NCBI GenBank assembly: GCA_018711685.1
Contig: DVHZ01000137.1
Location: 41,912 to 105,911, forward strand
Direction of reading: 5' to 3'
Length of the DNA: 64,000 nt
Origin: Candidatus Excrementavichristensenella intestinipullorum
GTDB taxonomy: Bacteria; Bacillota; Clostridia; Christensenellales; Aristaeellaceae
In this document: positions 20,317-30,042 of the stretch, in pieces
Layout: every line of letters begins with the position of its first letter
Numbering within the stretch: position 1 is the stretch's first letter
Position numbers and translations under genes: made by a program
Notes under the pieces: model-generated
The model's database searches: none
What the model was told of the DNA's origin: nothing
What the model saw: only the letters and a program-made list of their open reading frames with translations

Positions 20317-21642
20317 TTAGCGTCCCGGAGTGGGGGGAACCTTGCCTTCTGCCAATTCTTGCTCAAATATCATTTGCCCTTCGTCCATCAGCTGCTGGGC
20401 GGTAATTTCGTTCAGCCATACCCGCTCGATGTTCTCGTAGAGATAAGACTCGAAGCTGGGAGACCAGAAGGTCCACATAGACAGGCCGGGGGCGTCTTCG
20501 GGGATGGTATTGAACTCTTCGATGACGCGCAGGAATTTGGGATCGGTGTCTTCGGGGAAGTCGGACAATTCATACTCCATAGGAATCCACAGTTCGCCAT
20601 TTAAGGTCACGGACAGAGCGGCGGCGCGCTGTTTGTCTTCCAGCAGGAAGTTGATAAACCGGGCGGCGGCATCCTGCTTTTCGGGCGTAGTGTTGGCGTT
20701 AATGGCCCAGCAAGAGCCGATGCCTACGATCAGGCTTTCTTCGGTATCCGGATTCCACACCGGCCAACGGGTAAAGTCGAAGTCGAAATTGTCGGAATAC
20801 TTGGCCAAATCTTTCAGCAGCCAGGTAGCCCAGCCCACAAAGCCGGCCTTTTCTTCGCCGAAAAGGGACAGGGCGTCGCTCATGGTGATCTCATGGGACA
20901 TTTTGCCGGTAATGTAGCCCTTTTGCCACATGGTGTTCAGCGTTTCCACCGCTTCCACAAAGATGGGGGAGTTCCAGGGGAGTTCACCGCGCAGGGCTTT
21001 GGCCACGTTGTCCCGGCCCGCGTAATAGTTGAACGCCAGGGTCAGCCACCATTCATTGGCAGCTTTGAAGTCGGAAGCGCCAAAGGCAAAGGGATAAATT
21101 CCCTTCTCCATCATGGCGTCGCAAACTGCCGTCAGTTCGTCAAAGGTAGTGGGAACTTCCCAGCCGTTTTCCGCCATCATATCCGGGTTGTAGAACAGGA
21201 ATACGGTCTCGGTGGTGGTGGGGATGGAGTAGAGCTTACCGTCATAGCAGCAGGCATCCAGGGCCCAATCCATTACATTAGCGGTCCAATTGTAGGTTTC
21301 AGAGTAAGCGGTCAGGTCGGCGGCCAGGCCGTCGATGGCGAACTGCATACTGTAAGCAGGCCCATTGGTGCAGTAGATGTCCGGGCCGCTGTTGGTGGCC
21401 AAAGCGGTTTGCAGTACGCGGTCATAATCGCCCTTCCCTACGGCTTCGACTTTTATATCGGGATTGGCCGCCTCAAAGGGGGCGATGATTTGCTCCTGAA
21501 TCTTGCTCATCAGGTCTGCATCGGTGTATTCGGACCACCAGGTGATGGTGATGGGCTGTTCCTCTTGAGCCGCCGCGGGCAGAACGCCTAGGCACAGGAC
21601 CAACGCCAGCATAAGGGATAAGAATGCCTTGAACGTCTTCAT
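20317..21642 (-). CDS. Sugar ABC transporter extracellular substrate-binding protein (family 1)
   Basis: Signal peptide MKTFKAFLSLMLALVLCLGVLPAAA; ITWWSEYTDADLMSKIQEQIIAPFEAANPDIKVE. Confidence 0.92.
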   Translation of the reverse strand: MKTFKAFLSLMLALVLCLGVLPAAAQEEQPITITWWSEYTDADLMSKIQEQIIAPFEAANPDIKVEAVGKGDYDRVLQTALATNSGPDIYCTNGPAYSMQFAIDGLAADLTAYSETYNWTANVMDWALDACCYDGKLYSIPTTTETVFLFYNPDMMAENGWEVPTTFDELTAVCDAMMEKGIYPFAFGASDFKAANEWWLTLAFNYYAGRDNVAKALRGELPWNSPIFVEAVETLNTMWQKGYITGKMSHEITMSDALSLFGEEKAGFVGWATWLLKDLAKYSDNFDFDFTRWPVWNPDTEESLIVGIGSCWAINANTTPEKQDAAARFINFLLEDKQRAAALSVTLNGELWIPMEYELSDFPEDTDPKFLRVIEEFNTIPEDAPGLSMWTFWSPSFESYLYENIERVWLNEITAQQLMDEGQMIFEQELAEGKVPPTPGR

Positions 21643-21966
21643 GGGGATAACTCCTTTCAATATTTTTAGAAAAGAAAGCCGGTATGAATGATGGAACCCA
21701 AAGGTTATCGCGCCCCTCCTTCCTGATAAACGGTATCCTCACGCCCTACAGGGCGATTGAACGCAGGGGGTATGATGCATGGTGAAAATATATCACAAAC
21801 GAACGGAGATGTCAATATATTTCCGTCAATGTCATTTATATTCGTGCAAATCTTCAGAATTTCCCGGGTTATGAAAGAAATTGAAATATAATGATTGACA
21901 TTTGAGAGATTGCGTAGTATAGTCATGGCTATAAAGAATACGATTGGAAATGGAGGGGAACCCGCC

Positions 21967-22977
21967 ATGCCCAGGGAACTACCGGACGGCTGCGCCAGAG
22001 AGATAGCCGTGTCCTCCCGGCTCAATTCATTTTCAGCCCAGCCCCAAGGGTATGATTGGAAATACGGCCCACGGGACCCACGGGATATGCTGCACCGGGC
22101 GGAAAGCGTAAAAGGGCTACATTATGTAAGCCTGAACTATCCCGAGCATTTTCCGCAGCCCATCGAAAAGGAAATGACCAAGGCCGTTCTCGATTCCAAG
22201 CTGAAGGTATCTACCATCAACTTGAGGTATAGCAGCAGGTTTTCCCTGGGAGCGTTTACCCATCCGGACAGCGCTGTGCGGCAGCAGGCGTTGCAGGTAA
22301 CCTGTTTGGCGATTGACAAATGCGCCGAATTGCAGGGAACCGATGTGGTCATATGGCCGGGATGCGACGGATTCGACTATCCATTTCAAATGGACTACGC
22401 TGCCGCGTGGCAATGGGAAACCGAGGGGGTAGCTCAAGCGGCGGATTACGCCGCCGGGCGAGGCATTCGGTTGAGCATCGAATACAAGCCCTGCGAACCC
22501 CGCAAGTATAGCCTGTTGGGAAATTTTGGCCTGACGCTGGCGGCGGTACAGGAGCTCAATCGGGAAAATTTGGGCATTACCTGCGACTTTTGCCATATGC
22601 TCATCGCTCGAGAATCTCCAGCCCAATCGGTTGGCCTGGCGCTGTCCAAGGACAAACTCTTTGGCCTGCACTTGAACGACGGCTACGGGCAGGAAGATGA
22701 CGGCCTTCCCATCGGTACGGTCAATCTGTTTGCCACGCTGGAAGTATTAAAGCTCTTGCAGAACGCGAATTTTAAGGGATTTCTTTACTTTGATACGTTC
22801 CCCGTCAATGAGGACCCGGTGGAAGAATGCTCGGCCAATTTGCTTAGGCTCAATCAATTGATACGGTTTGCCCAGCGCATTGACACCCAGGCGCTGCGCC
22901 GGAATATCCAGTCTCAGGAAGGGTTAAAGGCCCAGCAACATATTTTTTCCCAACTATTTTGTGAGGAGGAGAGATGA
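21967..22977 (+). CDS. Sugar isomerase-like TIM-barrel protein (xylose/L-rhamnose isomerase-like)
   Basis: TDVVIWPGCDGFDYPFQMDYAAAW, LSIEYKPCEPRKY, ITCDFCHMLIARESPAQS, GLHLNDGYGQEDDGLPIG. Confidence 0.75.
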   Translation: MPRELPDGCAREIAVSSRLNSFSAQPQGYDWKYGPRDPRDMLHRAESVKGLHYVSLNYPEHFPQPIEKEMTKAVLDSKLKVSTINLRYSSRFSLGAFTHPDSAVRQQALQVTCLAIDKCAELQGTDVVIWPGCDGFDYPFQMDYAAAWQWETEGVAQAADYAAGRGIRLSIEYKPCEPRKYSLLGNFGLTLAAVQELNRENLGITCDFCHMLIARESPAQSVGLALSKDKLFGLHLNDGYGQEDDGLPIGTVNLFATLEVLKLLQNANFKGFLYFDTFPVNEDPVEECSANLLRLNQLIRFAQRIDTQALRRNIQSQEGLKAQQHIFSQLFCEEER

Positions 22978-24017
22978 GGATGCTTACCCAACTGGAGAAG
23001 AAGGTCTTTTGCGGCTTGGCCGGCCTGTATGCCGGCGATGCCTATGGGCTGCCCATGGAGATGATGCCCAGAGAACATGTGGCCCAAGTATTTGGCCGGG
23101 TAGAGGATCTGGTGACATTGGATACGCCGGCAGCCCTGGACGGATATTGGTACCGTCCCATCTTTCCCCGGGGCCGGGGATCGGATGATACATATTTCAA
23201 TACCTATGTCATAGAAAAGTATATTGCTGACGGCAAAATGGACGAGGAGGCCACAGCCCAGATTTTTACCGATAACATCCGGGAGATCTTGGATACGCCC
23301 TTTTATGGGCCAAGCACGTTGGCGGCCATTGGACGCATGATGAAGGGCCAGGACCCGGCGTCTACCGGCCTGCCGGGGTCGCCTTTGGGCGACGGTCAAT
23401 CCTGCGGCGCCGCTACGCTGCGTTCCACCCCCATCGGAATGGCCAACCCGGCCAATCCGGAGGCCGCCGCATTGGAGGCGGCCCACGCGGCGCTTCCTAC
23501 CCACGGAAGCCGCGTGGCGCTGTCCGCAGCGTCTGCCTGGGCTGCTGCGGTGGCCTGCGCCATGTCCGATAATCCTTCTTTGGAGGCGGTACGGGATGCG
23601 GCCCTGCTGGGCGCCGAGATTGGGGCGCGCTTCGGGCGTCCCGGCATTTATGCCTCGGTGGCCGGCCGCATTGAGCTGGCCTGGCAGATTGCTGTCCAGG
23701 CTCCTTCGCCTCAAAAGGCGGCGGACCGCCTGTACGATTTGATTGGCGCAGGATTGCCCGCCAACGAGACGGTGCCCGCCTCTCTGGGCATGTTCTTCGC
23801 TTGCCCCAACGACGTGTTGGGCACTATCCTCACCGCTGCCAACGCGGGCGGGGATACCGATTCTACCGCCAGTATGGCGGGCGCCTTGGCCGGCGTGTAC
23901 AGCGGAGCCTGCAATATTCCTCAGGATCGCCTGGCCATGATTGAAAGGGTCAACCGCATAGACATCGGCGATATTTCCAAGCGGTTTAGCGCCTGGATAC
24001 GTCAAAATCGAGCGTAA
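22974..24017 (+). CDS. ADP-ribosylglycohydrolase family protein
   Basis: GLAGLYAGDAYGLPMEMM, RGSDDTYFN, NAGGDTDSTASMAGALAGVYSG. Confidence 0.9.
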   Translation: MRMLTQLEKKVFCGLAGLYAGDAYGLPMEMMPREHVAQVFGRVEDLVTLDTPAALDGYWYRPIFPRGRGSDDTYFNTYVIEKYIADGKMDEEATAQIFTDNIREILDTPFYGPSTLAAIGRMMKGQDPASTGLPGSPLGDGQSCGAATLRSTPIGMANPANPEAAALEAAHAALPTHGSRVALSAASAWAAAVACAMSDNPSLEAVRDAALLGAEIGARFGRPGIYASVAGRIELAWQIAVQAPSPQKAADRLYDLIGAGLPANETVPASLGMFFACPNDVLGTILTAANAGGDTDSTASMAGALAGVYSGACNIPQDRLAMIERVNRIDIGDISKRFSAWIRQNRA

Positions 24018-24038
24018 AACGGCAAGGGGGAGTGAGCC

Positions 24039-24941
24039 GTGAATCGGACGGGTACACTAAGGGACGGGAGCAGGCACAGCTTGGAACCTAACGGCATGGT
24101 CTTTATGCTGCCCACGCTGATCATCTACACCTTTGTGGTGGGCCTGCCTTCCATCATGACGTTGGGGTATGCTTTTACCGACTGGCGAATCGGTGGCACG
24201 GCGGTCTTTACCGGACTTAACAACTTTCGAAAGATGTTCGATCCTACCCAATGGGTGGTATGGAGCGCCGTGAAAAACAACCTGTTGTGGATGGTGCTGA
24301 TGGTGACCATCAACATCACCTTAGCCATCGTAATATCCGGCTGCCTGCTCAATGTATCCCGCCGGGCCCGGCAGATATTGCGGGTGCTGTTCTTCGTCCC
24401 GGTGGTGCTGCCCCGCACGGTGGTTTGCCGGATATGGATGTGGCTCTATAATCCCATAACCGGTCTGGCGCCCATCCTGAGACAGTTTGGCTTGGGCTTT
24501 CCCGGCATAGGCGACCCGGCTACCGTCATGTACGCCATCGCTTTGGTGGGGGTATGGTGCTGGTGGGGCTTTCCGCTGGTCATCTTTTTGTCCTCCTTGG
24601 AGCAAATCGATCCGGTGTACTACGAAGCGGCGGAACTGGAGGGCGCCAACCGGCTTCAGGTATTTCTCCGCATTACGCTGCCTTTGCTGCGGGCTACGCT
24701 GATTTTCGTGTTCGTCTTGACCATTATTTCTTCTTTCCAGATATTCGACCTCATCTACATCATGACCAACGGCGGACCTGGGCGGGCGTCGGAGGTGCTT
24801 TCCACCCTCATATACAAAAACGGCATTTTGCAGTTTGACGCAGGCTATGGTTCAGCATTGGCCGTTTTGCAGCTGCTGATTTCGTCGGTGGGTATCGCCG
24901 CGTATATCTATATGCAAAAGAAGGGGATGGAGGACGTATGA
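24039..24941 (+). CDS. Sugar ABC transporter permease (MalF-like)
   Basis: EAAELEGANRLQVFLRITLPLLRATLIFV EAA motif. Confidence 0.92.
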   Translation: MNRTGTLRDGSRHSLEPNGMVFMLPTLIIYTFVVGLPSIMTLGYAFTDWRIGGTAVFTGLNNFRKMFDPTQWVVWSAVKNNLLWMVLMVTINITLAIVISGCLLNVSRRARQILRVLFFVPVVLPRTVVCRIWMWLYNPITGLAPILRQFGLGFPGIGDPATVMYAIALVGVWCWWGFPLVIFLSSLEQIDPVYYEAAELEGANRLQVFLRITLPLLRATLIFVFVLTIISSFQIFDLIYIMTNGGPGRASEVLSTLIYKNGILQFDAGYGSALAVLQLLISSVGIAAYIYMQKKGMEDV

Positions 24942-25762
24942 GGCGAATTTCACCGGCAAGCATCGTATCCTGGATTATCCTACTCGTCATGGTAGTCGTG
25001 ACGTTGATCCCCCTTTACGTGTTGGGAATAAACGCCATCAAGCCGGATGTGGAGGTAAAGGCCAGCCCCATCACCTTTCCCTCTATCCTGGCGTGGGAAA
25101 ACTTTCCTACGGCTTTTGAAAAGGGCGGATTTGCCAGGGCGCTGCTGAACAGCCTAAAGTTGGCGGTGGTGACCTCGGCGATATTGGTTCCGTCGGCGGG
25201 TTTTGCCGCCTACGCCCTGGCGCGTATGCGGGTACCCGGCAGGTTAAAGTGGAACACCTATCTGCTGTTCGGTATGGCCGTACCGCCTCAGCTCTTTCTC
25301 ATTCCCTTATACAGCAACCTGAGCAGTTTGGGATTGACCAATTCCCATTTGGGCATCATCATCGTGTATGTTGGAATATACATTCCATTTTCGGTTTTTT
25401 TCCTGCGCTCCTTCTTCCTGGGTATGCCCAAGGCCATTGAGGAAGCGGCGCGGATTGACGGATGCTCATCCATTCAAGTGGTCACTCGAATCATCTTGCC
25501 TATGGCGAGGACGGCGCTGTTGAGTCTGGTCCTGATTATCTTCACATGGGTGTGGAACGAGTTTACGTTTTCCGTCACCCTGCTGCAAAGCGATCCCCTG
25601 AAAACCGCGGCGACCCAGTATCTGTCCTTCGTCAGTTCCAGGGACGTAGACCTTTCCCTGGTGGCCGCTTCGGGAATTATCACCACCATTCCCATCCTCG
25701 TGCTGTTCATCTGTTTGCAGCATTACTTTATTGAGGGAATGACGGCAGGGAGCGTGAAGTAA
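24938..25762 (+). CDS. Sugar ABC transporter permease (MalG-like)
   Basis: EEAARIDGCSSIQVVTRIILPMARTALLSLVLI EAA motif. Confidence 0.92.
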   Translation: MRRISPASIVSWIILLVMVVVTLIPLYVLGINAIKPDVEVKASPITFPSILAWENFPTAFEKGGFARALLNSLKLAVVTSAILVPSAGFAAYALARMRVPGRLKWNTYLLFGMAVPPQLFLIPLYSNLSSLGLTNSHLGIIIVYVGIYIPFSVFFLRSFFLGMPKAIEEAARIDGCSSIQVVTRIILPMARTALLSLVLIIFTWVWNEFTFSVTLLQSDPLKTAATQYLSFVSSRDVDLSLVAASGIITTIPILVLFICLQHYFIEGMTAGSVK

Positions 25763-25764
25763 GG

Positions 25765-26307
25765 ATGCCGCGATTGTATGTGCCCTTGCCCAACGAAGTG
25801 AGCTACTGCTACGCCTATGACCAGCCCATTTCCTTTGGCAACACCAGTCAGGGCGCCCTAAAGGTGGAATGGATGGGCGGCATGGAGGCTACGCTGCGCC
25901 GCCTGGCGGCGGTCGGGGTGCAAGCAATTCCTTGGGGAAGCGTGGGCGCCGACCTGCTGGGAGAGGTGCGCTATGAGATGCTCCGGGAGATGGGCCTGGA
26001 CATAGACTGTATGGGACGGATACAGGGGAGAACCGGGCTAAGGGTAACCATTGAACAGCCCGGCGCGCCGGAGCAGATCGCCTTGGTATACGGCTGTGCG
26101 GAAAGCGCGCTCCCTCCGCTCCTCAAGGGAAAGGACCCGGGATGCTTGTATCTCTATGGCGAGTACGCCGCAGAATACCGCCAGCAGGTGCTTTTGCGAA
26201 CCGGATGGCACACGCCTCTGGCGCTGCAGGAAATGGGCGGCGCGTTGTTGGCGGGGCCCCAGGAAATGGTTGAGGCGATGGCGGACAGATTGGAGGCGCT
26301 ACGGTGA
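25765..26307 (+). CDS. PfkB-like N-terminal half protein, lacking the catalytic C-terminal half
   Basis: GGMEATLRRLAAVGVQAIPWGSVGADLLGEVRYEMLREMGLDIDCM resembles the ribokinase N-terminal region; no GAGD motif; 180 aa. Confidence 0.5.
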   Translation: MPRLYVPLPNEVSYCYAYDQPISFGNTSQGALKVEWMGGMEATLRRLAAVGVQAIPWGSVGADLLGEVRYEMLREMGLDIDCMGRIQGRTGLRVTIEQPGAPEQIALVYGCAESALPPLLKGKDPGCLYLYGEYAAEYRQQVLLRTGWHTPLALQEMGGALLAGPQEMVEAMADRLEALR

Positions 26308-27251
26308 GTCGATTTCTCATTGGCCCGGCTTGCTTTGCTTTGGATGTGATCGGCGTGGTGCCCAGGTTAAAGCCGCAGCAGCCCCAGGATCAGATGGAGG
26401 ACCTGGTGGTCGCGCCTGGAAGCTCGGCGCTGAATTTGGCCTACGGTTTGTCCAAACTAGGGCATCAGGTATCCATATTCGGGGATTGCGCTCAGGACGC
26501 AATAGGGCGGGCTTGCCTACGGGATATTCAACAGGCGGGCATCGACGCATCCCGTATGCGCCGTACCCTGCCGGTTACGTATACCGCTTTTGTGCTGGCG
26601 GAACCGGAGGCCCCCAGGCGAACCATCTTCTCCAATCCCGCCCCGCCCAGGGAAGAGAAAGTAGATTGGATAAAGCTGATGGGAGACTGCCAAAGCGATT
26701 TCTTCGGCATGTTGGCGCCCGCCTTGGATACCTTGGAGGAAACGGAAAGCTATTGCCGGTTGTATGCTTGGGCCAAGGGCCTAGGGATGAAGACCTTTTT
26801 GGAGCCCTGCGAGGATGCCGGCCGCCTGAATCCACAGCTCTTGGCGCGGCTGCTCCCCTTTGTGGATATTTTCCTGCCGGGGATAAAAGAACTGCCTTTG
26901 GCTACCGGGCAGGAAGATGTGGATTCAGCCCTTCGCTATTTACAGGCGCTGGGCGTATCCATGACGGCCGTCAAGTTGGGCGCCAAGGGCTGCCGGATAT
27001 GCGTCGGAAATGAACAGCTCTTTTCCCCGGGCTTTGCCGTGCCGGTGCGGGATTTGACAGGCGCGGGAGACGGCTTTGCCGCCGGCTTTTTGCACGGATT
27101 GGCCTGCCGCTGGCCCCTGGCGCAAGTGGGAACTTTTGCTAACGCCTATGGGGCGGCCAATGTCATGAGGCTTGGACCCCGAGGAGGCATGGGAACCTAC
27201 CATGAAGTGGTTGAAGAAGTAATGAAACGCTACCCTCGCCGGGAGGCATAA
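26304..27251 (+). CDS. PfkB family carbohydrate kinase
   Basis: GSSALNLAYGLSKLGHQVSIFGDCAQDAIG, DLTGAGDGFAAGFLHG. Confidence 0.9.
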   Translation: MSRFLIGPACFALDVIGVVPRLKPQQPQDQMEDLVVAPGSSALNLAYGLSKLGHQVSIFGDCAQDAIGRACLRDIQQAGIDASRMRRTLPVTYTAFVLAEPEAPRRTIFSNPAPPREEKVDWIKLMGDCQSDFFGMLAPALDTLEETESYCRLYAWAKGLGMKTFLEPCEDAGRLNPQLLARLLPFVDIFLPGIKELPLATGQEDVDSALRYLQALGVSMTAVKLGAKGCRICVGNEQLFSPGFAVPVRDLTGAGDGFAAGFLHGLACRWPLAQVGTFANAYGAANVMRLGPRGGMGTYHEVVEEVMKRYPRREA

Positions 27252-27281
27252 CCGGGCCCTTCCCGCGCCAAAAGGAAAAAC

Positions 27282-27334
27282 GAAAGAGGCCATTCCCGGC
27301 TGGGAAAAGCTCCGGGCTGGGAGGGCCTCTTTTT
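27282..27334 (+). terminator. Terminator of the sugar ABC / PfkB operon
   Basis: agaggcc ... gggcctct followed by TTTTT. Confidence 0.6.
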
Positions 27335-27586
27335 AGCGCCAGGAATTGGAATGCTAGGCGGGAAAAAGCAAAACAACCGCCAAGGGCGATAAGGCTCAAT
27401 GAGCCCTCAGATAAAAAAAAATATTCCAAGGCGGAAAAGGAGATAACCGTGAAGAACGGGAAACACGGGAAACAGGTATTGGACAAAACCCATTCTAACG
27501 GACGAGAAAGTTCGTAGGGACGGGGAAAGAACGAAAGGCCGGCTGGGTGGCAGCCGGCCTTGAAAAATTGCCGTAGCGGCGTGGAT

Positions 27587-27976
27587 CTACAGGGCTTGGT
27601 TGAATTCCACTTTTTCCTGGTTTACGCCCAGGATGGTGAAGAACTTTACCCCGTTTTCCAGGAAGGGCAGGAAGTTGATTTCCTTGTCCAGCAGGGTGAA
27701 CCCGTTCTCCTTGCAGAAGGCGAAGGCGGCTTCGATGTCCTTGACGTTGATGGCCACGTGGTCGATGGCGCCGGCTTTCAGGGCGGGCTGGGCCTCGTAG
27801 TAGGTTTCCACCACCAGGTCGTGCAGCTTCAAAAAGGCCACGTTGTTGGGGCAGCCGGGGCCGCTGCGCCACATCATCTCAAAGCCCAGCTTCTCATAAA
27901 AGGCGATGGTCTGCTCCACCTGGGCGGTAGGGATGCCCAGGTGCTGAATGCCGGTGGCGTTGGCGCGCATATCCAT
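27587..27976 (-). CDS. VOC/glyoxalase family protein
   Basis: IQHLGIPTAQVEQTIAFYEKLGFEMMWR; IDHVAINVKDIEAAFAFCKENGF. Confidence 0.88.
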   Translation of the reverse strand: MDMRANATGIQHLGIPTAQVEQTIAFYEKLGFEMMWRSGPGCPNNVAFLKLHDLVVETYYEAQPALKAGAIDHVAINVKDIEAAFAFCKENGFTLLDKEINFLPFLENGVKFFTILGVNQEKVEFNQAL

Positions 27977-28076
27977 GCAAAAGGCCTCCTTTAGATAGAA
28001 TAGGATGATCCCACAAAGGGGGAATGCGCGGGTACAAAAAAGGGGACCGGCTTGGCCGATCCCCCGGTGGGAGAGA

Positions 28077-29684
28077 TTACTTCTCCACGTAGGCGTATTC
28101 GAAGTTGGCGTGTCCGCCGTAGTTCACCTGGAAGCCCTTCACGTAGGGCTTCACCAGGCGCAGGGTGGTGTAGGAGTATACCGGCAGGATGGGGCAGGTG
28201 TTGAACAGTTCCTGCTCCGCCAGGCGCAGCACTTCCTCCCGCTCCTGGCCGGAGATGCCGGCCTGCAGCTGGGCCACGTAGCCGTCGTACACCTCGTTGT
28301 CGCAGTCGGAGCCGTTCTCATAGCACTTGGCGGTGGTGAAGTTCACCAGCAGGGACAGGGGATCCAGGTAGGAGCCGGTGTTGCCGGTATAGGCGATGTC
28401 GAAATCGGACTCGTCGTTTACCTTGGTCCAGTACACGCCGGTCTCGTAGGTGACCACTTCCACGTCGATGCCCAGGTTCTGCTTCCACATGGCCTGCATG
28501 GCCTGAGCCACCTTCACCAGAGAGGCGGTGGGGGTGGAGCACAGGCGGATGGTGGGCAGGCCCTCGCCGTTGGGATAGCCGGCCTCGGCCAGCAGTTCCT
28601 TGGCCCGCTCCACATCCTCTTCGAACACGTTGCCGTTTACCTCGCGCCAGCCCTTTTCAGGCTCCACGATGTCCGGGAAGGCGTGGGGGATGTAGCCGTA
28701 CAGGGGCTCGTAGTCGGACTGGAGCACGTTCTCCACCAGGATTTTCCGGTCGATGGAGATGGTCAGCGCCTGGCGCACCCGGGGATCCTGGAGCGCCTCG
28801 CTCTTGCAGTTCATGTGGTAGAAGCGCATGCCGATCTTGCCCTGGCTGAACATATCGGGGGTGCCGGTATAGCGGGCCTCGGCGTCGGCGTTCACGTCGT
28901 AGAGCACGTCGATTTCGCCGTTCTCATAGGCCAACAGGGCGGTCTCGGCGGCGTTGAGGAACACGTACTCCAAGGTCTCCAGCTTTACGTTGTCGGCCTC
29001 GTAGTAGTTGGGGTTCTTGACCAATACGAACTTCTCGTTGGGATAGAACTCCTTGGGCATGAAGGGGCCGTTGCACACGTAGGTCTCAGGATTCTTGACC
29101 CACTCCTCGCCGTAGGTTTCCAGGGCGGCCTTACACACCGGCAGGAAGGCGGAGGAGGCGGTGAGGGAGATGAACCAGGGGGTGGGCGCTTCCAGGGTAA
29201 TCTCCAGGGTCTTCTCGTCCAGCGCCTTGACGCCCACGTCGTCCAGGGTCAGGCTGTCGTCCAGGCCGTTGAACAGCTTTTCCACGTTTTTGATGCAGTA
29301 CAGCTCATAGCAGGTGGCCGAGGCGTTGGCCGGGTCCGCGATGCGCTTGTAGGTGAACTCGAAGTCGTAGGCGGTGAGGGGAGAGCCGTCGGACCACACC
29401 AGGCCGTCCCGCAGGGTGAAGGTGTAGACCGTCTCGTCCTCGGACAGGGTGTAGCCCTCCGCCATGGCGGGCACCAGGTTGTTGGACTGATCGAATTTGT
29501 ACAGGCCCCGGAACAGGTTCATGTGAACCTGAGCGCCTTCCTCAAACTCGTTGAGGGTGGGATCCATGTACTGGGGCTCGTTGCTCATCTGATAGATGAT
29601 CTTCTGCTCCGTTTCGGCCATGGCGGGCGCGGCCATGGACAGGGCCAGGCACAAAACCAGTGCCAGAGTAAACAGCTTCTTCAT
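28077..29684 (-). CDS. Peptide ABC transporter substrate-binding protein (family 5, OppA/DppA-like)
   Basis: YQMSNEPQYMDPTLNEFEEGAQVHMNLFRGLYKFDQSNNLVPAMAEGY. Confidence 0.93.
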   Translation of the reverse strand: MKKLFTLALVLCLALSMAAPAMAETEQKIIYQMSNEPQYMDPTLNEFEEGAQVHMNLFRGLYKFDQSNNLVPAMAEGYTLSEDETVYTFTLRDGLVWSDGSPLTAYDFEFTYKRIADPANASATCYELYCIKNVEKLFNGLDDSLTLDDVGVKALDEKTLEITLEAPTPWFISLTASSAFLPVCKAALETYGEEWVKNPETYVCNGPFMPKEFYPNEKFVLVKNPNYYEADNVKLETLEYVFLNAAETALLAYENGEIDVLYDVNADAEARYTGTPDMFSQGKIGMRFYHMNCKSEALQDPRVRQALTISIDRKILVENVLQSDYEPLYGYIPHAFPDIVEPEKGWREVNGNVFEEDVERAKELLAEAGYPNGEGLPTIRLCSTPTASLVKVAQAMQAMWKQNLGIDVEVVTYETGVYWTKVNDESDFDIAYTGNTGSYLDPLSLLVNFTTAKCYENGSDCDNEVYDGYVAQLQAGISGQEREEVLRLAEQELFNTCPILPVYSYTTLRLVKPYVKGFQVNYGGHANFEYAYVEK

Positions 29685-30042
29685 CCGTTTGTCCCCCTTC
29701 TTTAAACTGCGTCGCGCCTGTCAGCCTTTCGGAATTTCCCGGTGCGAACAAAGCTATCATAACATAGCCGGGCCCCTTTGTCAAAACCTGTGGGGGGAAA
29801 AAACGCAATTTGGCCAGGATTAACCTGCATTTTATGTTTTGAAACGGGCGAAAGACCATTGTTTCTGATAAAATTAGAGAAATATTCTTCATTTATAGCC
29901 TGTGAGAAGAATGCAGGCGCCGCCCCTCGGGCAAATCCCGGTAGCGGGTGGCGAAGGTGCGGTACGAACCGGGGGAAAAGCGGTAAGGACAACCATTTTG
30001 GAAGAACCATGGGAGAATTTGAGGCCGTAAGGGGATGAAGAC

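Noticed and set aside
28005-29705. 566-aa plus-strand ORF
   Set aside because: Antisense to the OppA-like gene; no domain motifs, V/G/H/Q-rich mirror translation.
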